DNA from: Actinernus sp. WN-2022
Lineage: Eukaryota; Cnidaria; Anthozoa; Actiniaria; Actinernidae
Direction of reading: 5' to 3'
DNA length: 64,000 bases
Assembly: GCA_030867875.1 (NCBI GenBank)
Contig: JAOWCC010001634.1
Location: 50,192,021 to 50,256,020 of the forward strand
The translations under genes were made by a program, and so were the position numbers. The notes under the pieces are model-generated. The model was given only the letters and a program-made list of their open reading frames with translations, was not told where the DNA came from and did no database searches. Of the stretch, positions 11,931 through 22,862 are shown piece after piece (position 1 is the first letter of the stretch; each line of letters starts with the position of its first letter).

Positions 11931-12239
11931 TCTCGCCCTTCATCATCAACAACTTTATTATACACGGTATCCCATCATTATACAGAAATAAATGCTCTTC
12001 CAGGGAGCCGTGTGAAAATATGTAAGTAATATAAGATAAGTTAAATAATACATACACTATCTGCAATTATAAATTTCGACTCTAAATATTAATACATGTA
12101 GTTGATAAAAATGGGCCCTAAATAAATATTTAATATACAATGCTAGGTAAAATTACTTTACTTATAAAAGATAATCAAATGTGATTGCGTACAAGTCTTT
12201 TAAAAACATTAGTATTTTGTTCGTTTATTGCCTCATTAG

Positions 12240-12712
12240 TTAGATTGTTCCAGAGAACTGCCCCTCTATAATGAAGCTGTGTTTGGCAGCTTCAGTTAGG
12301 GGTCTCGGGATAAAAAGGTTAGTAGATGATTTCCTAAGATTGTGGGAATGTATATTGGAAATTTTAGTAAAGACATTTTTTAGATAGGGTGGGAGACAGC
12401 CCTGCATCACTTTATGCATAGTAATTGCCAACTGTTGGGCTCTTCTGGTTACGAGATCAGGCCAATTTAACCCTAGAAGTAACTCAGCAGATCTTTTATC
12501 ATAATGAGAAAAAGTGATTACTCTGGCAGCTTGATTTTGAAGTCTTTCGAGTTTGTCGGATAGTACTACAATAATCGAAATATGGTAGTATTAGCGCTCT
12601 GTACATGGAGAGTAATACTTCGAAAGGAGCCAGATACCTTACACGTTTTAAAACACCAATGCCAGCTGATACTTTCTTAGAGATAGAGTTAATGTGGTGT
12701 TCCCAAGATAGA
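12240..12712 (-). pseudogene. LINE-A reverse transcriptase C-terminal region
   Basis: Minus-strand frames continue the reverse transcriptase after the Ty3 insertion: a segment with SWEHHINSISKKVSAGIG and YRALILPYFDYCSTIR (about 12712-12540), then another frame down to about 12240 with QGCLPPYL. The 'W..HI..I..K...GIG.L' and 'LI.PYFDYCS..W' motifs are characteristic of the thumb/connection part of CR1/L2-type LINE proteins. At least one frameshift separates the two parts. Confidence 0.75.
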
Positions 12713-13390
12713 GTTAAGAATCCTAAAACCGGGAAGAAGTACTCTATTGAATGTGTTGTTGTTGCTGATAATTTAACACCCCTGATACGCGCACGTACAG
12801 CGCAACAAATGGAACTGATAACGGTGCATGCAGATAATTTCGTTTCAGTTTCACCGCCAAAGAGGAAAACACACGAAAATGTCCGAAAGATCGAGACAGC
12901 AGACGAGCTAATCCGACGCCATGCAGAAGTATTCGCGAAAGACCTGGGAACCCTACCCAGTACAGTCCATCTACAGACTGATGAAAACGCCGAACCATCC
13001 ATTACGCCGTCCCGACGAGGCCCGACAGCACTTAGAGAGAAGTTCAAAGCAGAACTAGACCGACTGGAGAGTCTGGACGTCCTAGCCAAAGTGGATGAGC
13101 CCACAGCATGGGTAAGCAGTGTTGTCATAGCAACAAAGAAGTCAGGCGCTCTACGAATATGTATAGATCAGCGCCCGTTGAATCAAGCACTGAAGAGAGA
13201 AACATATCAGCTGCCGGTCCTAGATGACTTGATGCCGGAGCTAGCCCAAGCGAAATTATTTTCAACTGTCGATCTGACGGCAGGCTACTGGCATTGCGTG
13301 CTTGATGACGAGTCCAGTCTACTCACTACATTCACAACCCCCTTCGGAAGGTATAGATGGAGGAGACATTTGGGTTGTCAGCATCAAGTG
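12713..13390 (+). pseudogene. Ty3/gypsy Pol fragment (protease end and RT fingers)
   Basis: Reads in one frame through NPKTGKKYSIECVVVADNL, then LTPLIRARTAQQMELI (typical of the protease-RT linker of cnidarian Ty3 elements). It goes on to DVLAKVDEPTAWVSSVVIA, a TKKSGALRICIDQRPLN motif and KLFSTVDLTAGYWH, which carries the first catalytic aspartate of the RT palm. It breaks off after TTPFGRYRW, before the YxDD motif. The apparent upstream start codon at 12605 lies in antisense LINE sequence and is not real. Confidence 0.8.
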
Positions 13391-13399
13391 AGATTTTTC

Positions 13400-14186
13400 A
13401 GAAACGTGTCATATCTGGTGTTTCCGCGATAACAGGGTTCTCTCTCGTCTTCTTCGGTGGTAGCGGTTTCTCCTGTAGGTTTCTCCGTCGGGTGTTTCTA
13501 TCCTGTATGATCTTTCGTCTAGTCTTGACGTGACTGTGCCTTTCTTCCACACCTTGTTTCCCATTTGGAAGGGCTTCATTCGTACTACATCGCCTTCCGT
13601 GAGTGCGGGTAAGTCGCGAGTGTGTTGGTTGTAGTATTTGGACTGTTGCTTTTGCCGCTTCGTCAACTCCTTGATATCTCGGTCTGGATAGGGGGTTCTG
13701 GGTTGCAAGAGAGCTTTCGTAGTAGGCAGGAGTGCCCGTGTCCTCCGGTTCATTAGGCGCTGTGCTGGACTTGACTCCATTCCTTGTGTTGGAGTATTTC
13801 AGTAGTCGAGGATTGCGATGTATGGGTCTGTTCCAGCGTCTAAAGCTTTCCGGATGAGGTTCTTCCAAATGGGAAACAAGGTGTGGAAGAAAGGCACAGT
13901 CACGTCAAGACTAGACGAAAGATCATACAGGATAGAAACACCCGACGGAGAAACCTACAGGAGAAACCGCTACCACCTGAAGAAGACGAGAGAGAACCCT
14001 GTTATCGCGGAAACACCAGATATGACACCTGTCGGAAACCCTGAGGACAACACATCACCGACCAAGCCTACAGAAGAACCGCGTACAGACAACACCAGCA
14101 AATCTGCAGAAGTCACACCAAAGACTCCAGCACGACCTCAGCGCATCAGACGACCCCCATCATATCTGGGAGATTACATGCGGTAA
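13400..14186. pseudogene. Ty3/gypsy integrase C-terminal segments, head-to-head duplicate
   Basis: The minus strand of 13780-13409 and the plus strand of 13862-14186 both encode the integrase C-terminal (GPY/F-like) module. The shared stretch is FQMGNKVWKKGTVTSRLDER, followed by RSYRIETPDGETYRRNRYH. The minus copy extends further upstream (an RRTRALLPT segment and a TEGDVVRMKPF segment). The plus copy extends further downstream into a Pro/Thr-rich tail ending near 14186. This arrangement cannot come from simple insertion and implies an inversion or template switch. Confidence 0.75.
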
Positions 14187-14495
14187 CGAACTGTGATCCT
14201 GTGTGACTGATGGACGAGAAGCAATGTACAGATAACTTAGAGACTATTAGAAACCTGTTACTGTTTGATAGTGATTAATTTTATGCGTGATTACCATTTT
14301 TAGTAATACCTTAGTTGCAAGAGACACTTCCAAAACAGGAACGATGTTACAATATGTCATGTACACGTCAATCATAGATGAATTAGTCTTAGTATAATTA
14401 GCATATAATATATTGTATCGTATGTCACTTTGAGTTTGAGCTTGGGAGTAAAGCACGATTCAACTGAAACTACTCTTATAATCATGATCCCGAAG

Positions 14496-15757
14496 CTATT
14501 GAAACAGGTCAAATTCTAAGCCCAGGTATTTATAGGTTTCGTATCTTAGTATATCTTGATCGTTAATTTCGATTTTAAATTCGTGTTGAAGGTGTGCTAT
14601 GTTGTACTGACTACCTATAATCACGTATCTCGTTTTTACGACATTTAGGCTGAGTTTATTGGCCTTGAGCCATTCCTGGACCTCATTTATATCATGGTTC
14701 ATTAATTGCTCAAGGACAATGGGACCTTTCGATGCCATAGAAAGGCTAGTATCATCAGCATATAACCTTGGTTTGGAATAAAGACTACAAGCAGACAGAT
14801 TTATAATATAGATTATAAATAGTAATGGCCCTAAGATCGAATCTGAGGAACACCACATTGTATGACTACGCTCAAATAGGTATGAGGAAAACCATTTAAG
14901 TGACTTTTGGCAAATGCCAAGGTATTGCAACTTTTCCAACAGGATTTGGTGGTCAATAGTGTGTCAAAGGCCTTTTTAAGGTCTAACAAGATTACTCCGT
15001 ATAGAAGACCTTTGTCAATATTAAAGTACCAATCATTTGTTGTATCTAAAAGAGCACTTAGTGTTGAATGCAATGGTCTGAAGCCAGACTGAGAATCGGC
15101 AAGTAGGTTATTCTCTGTCAAGTAAGCATACAGTTGATTAAAAATGATTCTTTCAATGAGTTTACTAACAACAGAAAGAACAGATATAGGCCTATAGTTA
15201 TGTGGATCGGTTTTAGATTCGGCCTTATAAATTGGGTAAACTTTGGCATGTTTCCTATCGTTTGGAAAAATGCCAGTTTTAATAGATTGATTGAAGATGT
15301 GCGTTAGAGATGAAACAATAACAGGGCCAGCTTCCTTTAGTAGACGACATGGGATTCCATCTAGCCCAGGGGATTTGTTAGTGGGTAGAGCATTAATGAG
15401 TTTTAACACCTCATCGACTGAAGTTTCTGTAATAGAAAATTGACTCTGTGTTGGGGTTAAGTAATCTTTAAAGTCAGCTATTCGTGTTGGTATCTGAGCA
15501 GCTAGTTTTACCCCTACAGATGAAAAATGGGAATTCATTGCATTACTAATTTGGTTTGGTGTAAAACTATATTTGTTGTCATAATTAATACAGTTGATAT
15601 CAGTGGATCTGGTGTTCCTACTTAGAATTTCATTAACACCGGTCCATGTTTTCCCCATGTCTCCAATATTGGATTTGAAGAAAGAATTATATATAGTATG
15701 CAATTTAGCATGCTTAATCGGATGCATTGACTTTATTCCTGGCATATTTATAGTCAA
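14496..15757 (-). pseudogene. LINE-A reverse transcriptase domain
   Basis: The upstream frame (15757-14831, 308 codons) holds the linker and RT fingers/palm. It shows the canonical LINE motifs NKSPGLDGIP (about residues 127-136), NYRPISVLS (187-195), SGFRPLHST (224-232) and DLKKAFDT (259-266). A frameshift around 14930-14950 moves the reading into the second frame (14939-14496), which carries GPLLF and the catalytic YADD (about residues 60-63) and ends shortly after YKYLGLEF, where the Ty3 insert begins. RT of this type primes reverse transcription at nicked target DNA. The copy is inactive because of the frameshift and insertion. Confidence 0.85.
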
Positions 15758-16538
15758 TCCAGCTTTGATCAGTGTTTAATCTGGAAGCTGTCTTCTTCAG
15801 TCTATCTCTCTCAAACATATCGTTCTTTATTTTTAGGTTCAGCCATGGGGCTGGTGAAGACCTTATTTTCTTTTGCCGTATAGGGACATGGTAATTACAA
15901 ATAGAAAGGAAGGTATTCTTCCAGATTTCCCATGCATGATTAGGATCATCTTGGTTTTCGATAATATTCCAAGGGGCTAACAAAAGATCATTTCTGAATT
16001 TGGTATCGTTGAAGTGTTTGTACTGCCTAGTAGAGATAATCTTAGGACCAGATTTGGTTGAGAGAAATTTTCTAATGGCATAAATTAGACTGTGATCACT
16101 TATACCAAGGTGGGAAACTCCTGTTTGGCAGTAGTTAGCAATGTTATTAGTCAGAAATAAGTCAATAGTAGTAGCTGTAGAACTTGTTAAGCGAGTGGGT
16201 TCTGGAATAACCTGATGAAACTGATATAAATTGCACAAATCTAGCAATTTACGGGTATGGTTAGCAGGGGAGGTGGCACCAACGTCACAGTTGAAATCAC
16301 CCATGATATTTGTCTCAATATTAAGAGATTCTAGCTTTTCTATTAATTTCTCAAAAATATTCATAGATTCAATTGATGCTCCTGGGGGTCTATACCAGGT
16401 TGCCACTAAAAATGGCTTAGATTTTGGCTTAATAACCTTGATACAAAGCCATTCTAGCTCCATCCCAGTAGGATTGTAAGAGCAATCGACAGCATAATTA
16501 ATAGTGTTTCTAATATAACTGAAGTGCAACTCCACCAC
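15714..16538 (-). pseudogene. LINE-A apurinic/apyrimidinic-type endonuclease domain
   Basis: A 274-codon minus-strand frame lacking the first endonuclease motifs but containing VATWYRPPG (about residues 45-53), GDFNCD (80-85, catalytic Asp/Asn), TTIDLFLTN (123-131) and SDHSLI (147-152, catalytic Asp-His). These are the order and spacing of the exonuclease III-like endonuclease of CR1/L2/Jockey-group LINEs, which nicks target DNA. Its end overlaps the RT frame in another register, showing a frameshift where one continuous ORF2 should be. Confidence 0.85.
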
Positions 16539-16810
16539 CGGACCTATTTCGGTCTTTCCTCTCTAGAACGTATCCAGGTATGTTTACTTCATCATTGGAA
16601 ACACTGTTATCTAGTCGAGTTTCATTTATAGCTAAGATGTCAATTTCCTTGGAGAACATATATATTCTTAGTTGATCTATATGTTAAGGGATACTGGCAA
16701 TATTAATGGCTGTTAGTTTGAAACCTCTTGCCTTAGGAAGGCCAAGGGAGGGTTTTTGAGCAGAAATAGAATCAGATCGATTAATTATATAGATCAGATT
16801 GCGGGGTTAC

Positions 16811-17272
16811 TTCATTAGGAGGCAGTTCTCTAGGAACAACTACGGGATATCAATAACTTACACTGAAGCAATTTATGAGATTTGATTCTAAAACGGAAAT
16901 CCATCCTTGGATCCCTTTTATCATCGAGTCTCCAATAATATATGACTGTGGTAAAAGGTTTTTCTCAGTTTACATCAGTCTTATCACTGGACTGATGACT
17001 GATCACTAGCTGCATTTGGGTTCTTGGCACTAGTGGAGGAATTCATTAGGAGGCAGTTCTCTAGGAACAACTACGGGATATCAATAACTTACACTGAAGC
17101 AATTTATGAGATTTGATTCTAAAACGGAAATCCATCCTTGGATCCCTTTTATCATCGAGTCTCCAATAATATATGACTGTGGTAAAAGGTTTTTCTCAGT
17201 TTACATCAGTCTTATCACTTGACTGATGACTGATCACTAGCTGCATTTGGGTTCTTGGCACTAGTGGAGGAA
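16811..17272. repeat. 231-bp recent tandem duplication
   Basis: 16811-17041 and 17042-17272 are direct tandem copies, differing at one clear base (CACTGGACTG against CACTTGACTG). It lies in the 5' part of LINE-A, so the duplication post-dates its insertion or is an inherited feature of this source element. Confidence 0.9.
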
Positions 17273-17293
17273 TGCTGAGATGACTGAGCGGCT

Positions 17294-17509
17294 CTAGCTG
17301 TACTCGAACTCCTGGCACTTGTCGAGGGCTGAGATGACTGATCTTTGGCTGCATTCGAGTTCATTCTCGATGTTGATCGGTTTACATGTTTGTTTTAATT
17401 TGTAGGAGGACCGTTCAATATGTTGCTTAGTTTGGCGATTCTTTCGACTATTTCTTTTGCTTACAACTTGAATGAAACCGGCATCTTCCTCATCGTCAGG
17501 TATAAACAC
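17294..17509 (-). pseudogene. Possible LINE-A ORF1 remnant
   Basis: A 71-codon minus-strand frame rich in Lys, Arg, Gln and Asn (for example SKRNSRKNRQTKQHIERSS). It lies upstream of the endonuclease region and fits the place and basic composition of a nucleic-acid-binding LINE ORF1. No domain is recognisable. It is called by position only. Confidence 0.3.
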
Positions 17510-17724
17510 TGGGGTCTGAGATATGGGACCGGAACTTTATGTGCAGCGGGGCTTTTTTATATTTAAACAATATTTGGGCTTTACGTTTGCCCCAAGAGCT
17601 CTAAGCTCATCGTGGGGGCTCACGTGAATTAATTTATACAATGTTGACCACGAAGAAGCACAGAACAAACACAACGAGAAAGGAAATAGAAATAAATAAA
17701 AACTAAGATAACAAATTACATCTC

Positions 17725-18315
17725 TTAATTAAAACGTCCAGATTGGCATATGAAAGTCCTTACGGCAATAAAGATAACAGCATTAGCTTTGAAATTCAAA
17801 ATTGTTAAACCGTTCAGTAAAACATCTACTCTTTTAGATAAATTAAGTGATGACCAGGCGTTGCCGGCACTCTGCATAACGGAGGTAAGCATTGTCACAC
17901 GTAGAGCAGCAAAACGAGGGCAAATCATCAAAAAATGTGTAACATCCTCCTTGGACGCACCGCAAGCACAAGAAGGTGACGGTACACAATTAATTAAATA
18001 AAGATAATAATTCAAACCACAATTCTTGAGTCTCAGTCTAGTATGTAAAATAGATAAATATCGATCCCCTAAATAAAAAAGTTTATTAACAGGAGATACG
18101 TAAAATATATTACGCAGCAAGTCGTTTTTAAAAGAAGCTACAGAAGTACAATCACGGGATGATTTCAGCAGAGTATTCCACTGTTTTGTAGTTGAATAAA
18201 GAAAATAATTCTTCATTTTTTCAGTGCGTATAGAGGGTAAGCACAAGTTATTCCTAGTACGAAGTGCATAAGAACTCCTCTGGCTAACATAAGGAGGGCA
18301 AAGTGATGAGTGCAA
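17725..18315 (-). pseudogene. LINE-B C-terminal region with Cys-rich motif
   Basis: A 196-codon minus-strand frame with CLPSIRTEKMKNYFLYS and KQWNTLLKSSRDC ('W..L......S..SFK..L', typical of the LINE C-terminus). It ends in a CACGASKEDVTHFLMICPRF stretch. The C-x-C-x(8)-H-x(4)-C pattern is the CCHC-like zinc finger seen at the end of several LINE RT proteins ('C.CG...ET..H.L..C'). It is separated from the RT core by a short stretch with a stop. Confidence 0.75.
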
Positions 18316-18542
18316 GACTATTAATCATTTTATACAACAAAATCATTTTTTTATATTTTCCTCCTATCACTAAGCCTATGCAATCCACTTTCAACTAACA
18401 AACTTTCCCTATGCGTGCCCTTCATAGCACCAGTAATTAATTTTACAGCATCAAATTGAACACTTTCAAGCAAGTCCGATTCGCCCAAAGAACACCCGTT
18501 CCAAACAATATTAGCATATTCTAAATTAGAGCGAACAAGTGA

Positions 18543-19100
18543 TTAGTACAAAATCTCGAGGATTGATCGTGAAAGTTTGAATTTAAGACCCTTGAGTAAA
18601 TTTAACTTTTTAAATGCCTTTTGGTGTATTTTAAGAATGTGAGCCCTCCAAGACATATTACTAGAAAGCGAGACACCTAAATGCTCGTGACTGCTAACTT
18701 CATCAATTGCTCTGTCACGCATTTTCAAAAGAGGATGGTATGGCTTATCTCTTTTAAGAGAAAACACCATACTTTTAGTCTTTGAAGCGTTCATTGTAAC
18801 CAACCAACTATCGGACCACGACGTTATTACGTTCAAATCATCATTTAAACTTCGAGCAGTCGACTCAGGTGAATAAACTTCTTCCAGTAATAACGTGTCA
18901 TCAGCAAATAAAAAACAATTAATATGATCAGAAAGGTCATTAATATAAATCAAAAATAAGAGCGGCCCAAGGACAGATCTTTCAGGCACACCAGCTTGGA
19001 TTTCTTTCCACGAAGAACAACTACCTTCAATAACGACCCGTTGCATCCTACCACTTAAATAACTTTCAAACCATTTAAATAAAATTCCTTCAATGCCTAA
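18543..19100 (-). pseudogene. LINE-B RT palm/thumb
   Basis: A minus-strand frame containing FKWFESYLSGR, QAGVPERSVLGPLLF and the catalytic FADD (about residues 47-50 of the open stretch starting at 19046). LGVSLSSNMSWRAHI and KLNLLKGLKF follow and the frame stops at 18543. These are the RT palm and thumb motifs of a non-LTR retrotransposon. Translation across the left end of the DNA insert and its right flank restores the expected order, showing the insert split a once continuous RT. Confidence 0.85.
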
Positions 19101-21837
19101 CCCCAGTAAAAATATATTGTGATCACGCTGTGATCACACATGTGATCACATCATTAGTAAAGTGTGATCACAGTGTGATCACGTGTGATCACGCGTAAAA
19201 ACTTTTACATGTGATCATGGTGTGATCATGGTGTGATCACAGAATCCCAGTGAAAATATGCTGGATCACACGTGTGATCAGTCAGATGTGATCACGCGTA
19301 AAAACTTTTACATGTGATCATGGTGTGATCACGGTGATACTGTGATCACAAATGTCTGGAGTGAAGGAATTGAGGAAGTGTGATCACAAGTGTGGAGTGT
19401 GATCATGCTTACAAGTGTACACTAAATTCCTTCATGATAATTTTGATCACACATGATCTGATGCAAATTCAATAAAGTTTAATTATGATTAAATGTCTTA
19501 ATTGCCAACTGTAATACTACATAATGATAAGCAGAAGTAAATATGCCAGTAAATATTTAAATAATGTAACACAATTAATTACAATTATTATTTCACTGAA
19601 TCATATATTTTTTAAGAAATAATCAGATACATGTAATGTCAAAGGTTGTCCTGGCCATGCTCTACACTTGAACCTCATATACAGACCTCTACCTGGCAAA
19701 ACATGGAAGAAATACATGTAAGAAAACTGGTAATTAACTTACATTTGTATTTGTACTAGCTGTTATAAATGTCCATTAGATTGCATATTAATTGTCATGG
19801 GCAGCCAGCAGGTCATTATGCACTGCAATTATACACTGAATGACACCATGGTACTGTCATGATTTCCAATATTGATTGTTCTTGTTCTTGAAGCACTGAC
19901 AGCATGCCCTAATTTCAATTGTTGCTGATCAGTCAATGTACATTGTAAATATATTATGTACATGCGGAGGATGCTAATCTACTCGTGCAGCGGCACAGGA
20001 TTAGCCCAGGATCGATATTTGTGGTCAAAAATTATAAGGCTAGTGTATTTATTAACTGCAATTGTATAGGAATTTGCGATTTGTGAAATATATCTATAAT
20101 TTTTTCACCTTAAAGTGAATTTTAGTTGCCTGATGTGCCAGCAGATGACCTTCTTGTTCTCTGGTAATCAAGCTATTTCAAAGAATTTGAACCTCCTCAG
20201 TTCCTCCTCAATAGCATTCACAAATCATGATATTACTCATTTGTAGGGCTTTCTGTGTGCAGACTGTCTTTAAGGCAGTCACTGACACTCTCAGAGTGTA
20301 CTTTAAGTTTACATTTTAAGAACTCCGACAAACCCTGATCTCCTGTGATCGATCACTTTGCTAAATTGTATTCTATATACATAAAACTTGATAATATTCC
20401 GGATTTGCTCATTAAAAGTGAAGGGGTTAATGCATGATGAGTTCTTTTTCAAAAAAGAGTCAGTCTCAAATCTCGTAGTAGTCGACTGTGCATGATAATT
20501 TTAACCTAAATTAGCGTGAAATTCCCTTTTTTCCTGGTTACAAACCATACAATTTTACTATCACATCTTACCTTTGTAGTTTTCTAACCTTCCAGGTGTT
20601 TTGAAGATTCTTTTGCCAAGTTTGGAAGGCCTATTATACAGATTTTACAAGAGATCGCACATCTAACGGCTTTTTTGAACGATTGCGCCAAGAGGTTTCT
20701 GAAACCGCCCGCATGATTCAGGTCAGCGGTATTATACAAAGCAGTGCATCATGGGATCGATTCATGGCGGCCATATTGGTTTGTAGAGTGAAGGCAGGGT
20801 TGTCTTCGTCTAATAGTAATGGCATTAAGGATTGGAAAATGGTCCAGATGGCTATGTCTCTGACGAATCTAAGATGCTAATGGACTGGTTTACTTACTCG
20901 TCTGTCTGGGAAAGCAAAAAAAAACCTGAGGCTGGGTGGGTTGCGTATTTAAAACTACAACCAGAATCCAGCTTTGAGAAGTCAACTGTTTTAAAAACAT
21001 ATTTGTAATGTACGTAACTGCCGTAAGCTTACATGTAATTATAAGCTTATTAGTTAATTCTTCTAGATGAAATGGACACTTTAGAAATGTATTCCTAAAG
21101 TATTAATGCGTAATTAAATGGATTAGTTGTCAAAAAATTAATGTGCTTAACTTGCATCAGCGGCCTATTTTGGAGAGGCATGATTCCATGAATCATATTC
21201 GTCAGCCAATGGACGTGTGAACTCGATGATTGTTCTGAATTCTATTCTGGTTATTATGTCCTACTTTCCAAATATTGTTGAACATAACTTATAGCTGTTT
21301 CATGGGATCAGGCAAGCTACTTATTTTTTTACATGTGATTTTACTTGATATGAGTACATTGTTTTAACTGTATGCAGCCTAGCTTTCTTGATCTCTACAT
21401 GTACATTCGACTTTTCTTTATTTGAACAGATTTATTCAATGCAATTTCCCAAGAGCTGTAGTCAGGCTCACCAAAGGGGCTCTTGTAAAATAGCTAAATA
21501 AATTGGTGATAAAATCTAGAGGGAATTAACAATAGAAATGTAGCTAGATACATTAAAACAATTAACTATATAAGAATAGAAAATTAATTTAAGTGTAATT
21601 GTACTCATGATCATGATATTGCACTTGTGCATGATCACAGTTTGTTATTGTGATCACATGTTGTTATTGTGATCACATGTTGTTATTGTGATCACATGTT
21701 ATTTTTGTGATCACATATTACTTAGTGTGATCACACTTTGATTGCATATCACACCATGACTCAGATGTGATCACAATTTTAGGTGTGATCACATGTGTGA
21801 TCACACCCAAAACCGTGATCACATATTTTTACTGGGG
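19101..21837. mobile_element. 2.7-kb DNA element with TGTGATCACA subterminal repeats
   Basis: The ends are inverted copies of CCCCAGTAAAAATAT. Inside each end is a dense cluster of the palindrome TGTGATCACA and close variants: more than fifteen cores in 19115-19460 and about ten in 21605-21825. A longer direct duplication (GTGATCACGCGTAAAAACTT and following bases) occurs at the left end. The host LINE reads TAA before the left end and AA after the right end, consistent with a 2-bp (AA/TT) or eroded 3-bp (TAA/TTA) target duplication. The interior has no transposase-like frame, so the element is non-autonomous. The superfamily is unresolved. Confidence 0.85.
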
Positions 21838-22161
21838 AAATGTTTCAACTTAGCTAAGAGACCCACGTGCCAAACCTTATCAAATGCTTTCGATATATCC
21901 AGCGGGGCTTTCTGTGCCATTTGTAGTGTATTTGGCTTGATGCGATTTCTTCTGATAATTATTGAGGATCTCAATCGTAGAGATAATTGACTTTTCAGCT
22001 TCCAGTCTGGACACTTTAGTTCGGAGTCGAGTGATGATTTCGAGTTGTTCGGCGAGCTGGTCATGTTCGGTTGAACTCTCTTTTGACAAGTAACATTCTT
22101 GATTTGATTTGCTTCGCTGACACTGCAATTTCAATTCGTTTAATTCCGATCGTAGGGACAT
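21838..22161 (-). pseudogene. LINE-B coiled coil fused to RT fingers
   Basis: In one minus-strand frame (22161 to about 21990), heptad-like residues such as EQLEIITRLRTKVSRLEAEK predict a coiled coil, common in LINE ORF1 proteins. In another frame (about 21935-21838), APLDISKAFDKVWHVGLLAK gives the RT fingers/palm motif with the first catalytic aspartate. The close apposition of these two normally distant parts shows an internal deletion with a frameshift. Confidence 0.7.
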
Positions 22162-22751
22162 AACTTCAGATAAACATCAGGGATGGGATCTTTAGACTTG
22201 AGATTCACAGCAGTGTTGCTTGCAGTTGTACATGTTTTCACTGAGGAAGTCTGCGAAGGTTCAATGATTTGAGTAACGAATTCATTGCCTGCCACGACAT
22301 CAGCGCCATTGTTCACTTCGTGGGAAATTTGAATACGGCCATTGTTCTTGATGGAATCATGGCGGGAGATTTCATTTAGGATTGACTTCGTAAGTCTTTC
22401 ACTCAGAGTGGCGTTTTTTCCACTTTTACTCAATCCCCTTTCGCCCAGTTCAGATTTCAGTTCTTGATAAGTTAAGGACTTGATGTTTCTTTCATTCAGC
22501 ACCGTGATAATCGGTTGTTCGCTTGGCTGTTTGCTTGGCTGCTCACCAGAAGTGCTCGACAACCCGATTAAGCCGTTGTTAGTTTCCTTGTTAAATTTAC
22601 TCTGTTGTTTAAAATCAGAGATATCCAGATTATCAAATGCTGAATTCTTGCTTAATGTACCAATATCTGGTAATGAGGCCGACCTTCGCAACTTATTGGA
22701 GATGAACTTGGGATTTAGATCGGGAGCTCTGTAAGCACGTCCGTTCTCCAT
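22140..22751 (-). pseudogene. SAP-domain ORF1-like protein of LINE-B
   Basis: A 203-codon minus-strand frame starting MENGRAYRAPDLNPKF. Residues about 93-124 contain LTYQELKSELGERGLSKSG followed by NATLSERL, a good match to the SAP motif (a helix-extended-helix DNA-binding module: L..ELK..L..RGL...G.K..L..RL). The rest is low-complexity and Ser/Gln-rich (two EQPSKQPSEQP-like copies). The coiled coil overlaps in another frame downstream. I infer an ORF1-type nucleic-acid-binding protein of LINE-B because it lies in the correct place and strand. It could instead be a host SAP gene captured or truncated here. Confidence 0.55.
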
Positions 22752-22774
22752 GTCTGCTGACTGCTAACTTCCGG

Positions 22775-22862
22775 TTTACTCGGGCGAGGGTTTTTCTCCG
22801 AGTTCTCCGGTTTTCCTCCCTCCGCAAAAACCAACACGCTAAATTCCAATTCGATCTGTGGA
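22775..22862 (-). mobile_element. Coral-type SINE body fragment
   Basis: GGTTTTTCTCCGAGTTCTCC followed by GGTTTTCC..CC and CAAAAACCAACAC, then TAAATTCCAATTCGATCTG, resembles (from memory) the body of the same tRNA-derived SINE family whose head is at 11.9 kb. In SINE orientation it reads on the plus strand; the head is absent here. The strand is given to match the adjoining LINE and is uncertain. Confidence 0.5.

Larger units (their letters stand above)
12713..14485 (+). mobile_element. Ty3/gypsy fragment inserted into LINE-A, with inverted internal piece
   Basis: This insert contains the end of a protease-like region and the N-terminal half of a Ty3/gypsy reverse transcriptase (plus strand, to about 13390). 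Next comes an inverted integrase C-terminal segment (minus strand, about 13850-13400), then the same integrase C-terminal segment in forward orientation (about 13862-14186). The two integrase pieces form an inverted repeat of roughly 165 bp (13406-13573 against 13862-14024). A possible LTR begins TGTTACAATATG at 14345 and runs to about 14485. Gag, the catalytic YxDD part of RT, RNase H and most of integrase are missing. Confidence 0.75.
11931..17540 (-). mobile_element. LINE-A: CR1/L2-like retrotransposon, interrupted and frameshifted
   Basis: A minus-strand non-LTR retrotransposon whose parts appear in the expected 5'-to-3' order: a possible ORF1 remnant (17509-17294), apurinic endonuclease (16538-15714), reverse transcriptase (15757-14496, in two frames), the C-terminal end (12712-12240) and a 3' UTR ending in an AATAAA-like region near 11950. 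A Ty3/gypsy fragment is inserted at about 12713-14485, splitting the reverse transcriptase just after its YKYLGLE motif. Several frameshifts and stops are present, so the copy is dead. Boundaries are approximate. Confidence 0.85.
17541..22760 (-). mobile_element. LINE-B: second CR1/L2-like retrotransposon, internally deleted, carrying a DNA-element insert
   Basis: Minus-strand order: an ORF1-like region with a SAP motif (22751-22140), a coiled-coil part (22161-21880), RT fingers joined directly to it (about 21930-21838), then a 2.7-kb DNA element (19101-21837). The RT then resumes seamlessly (19100-18543) and continues to the C-terminal region (18315-17725), followed by a 3' UTR to about 17541. 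The endonuclease and first half of RT are missing, so this copy was internally deleted before the DNA element inserted. Confidence 0.8.

Noticed and set aside
12605..12712. Start of the Ty3 Pol frame at an upstream ATG
   Set aside because: These codons are antisense to LINE-A coding sequence. The Ty3 homology begins only at about 12713.
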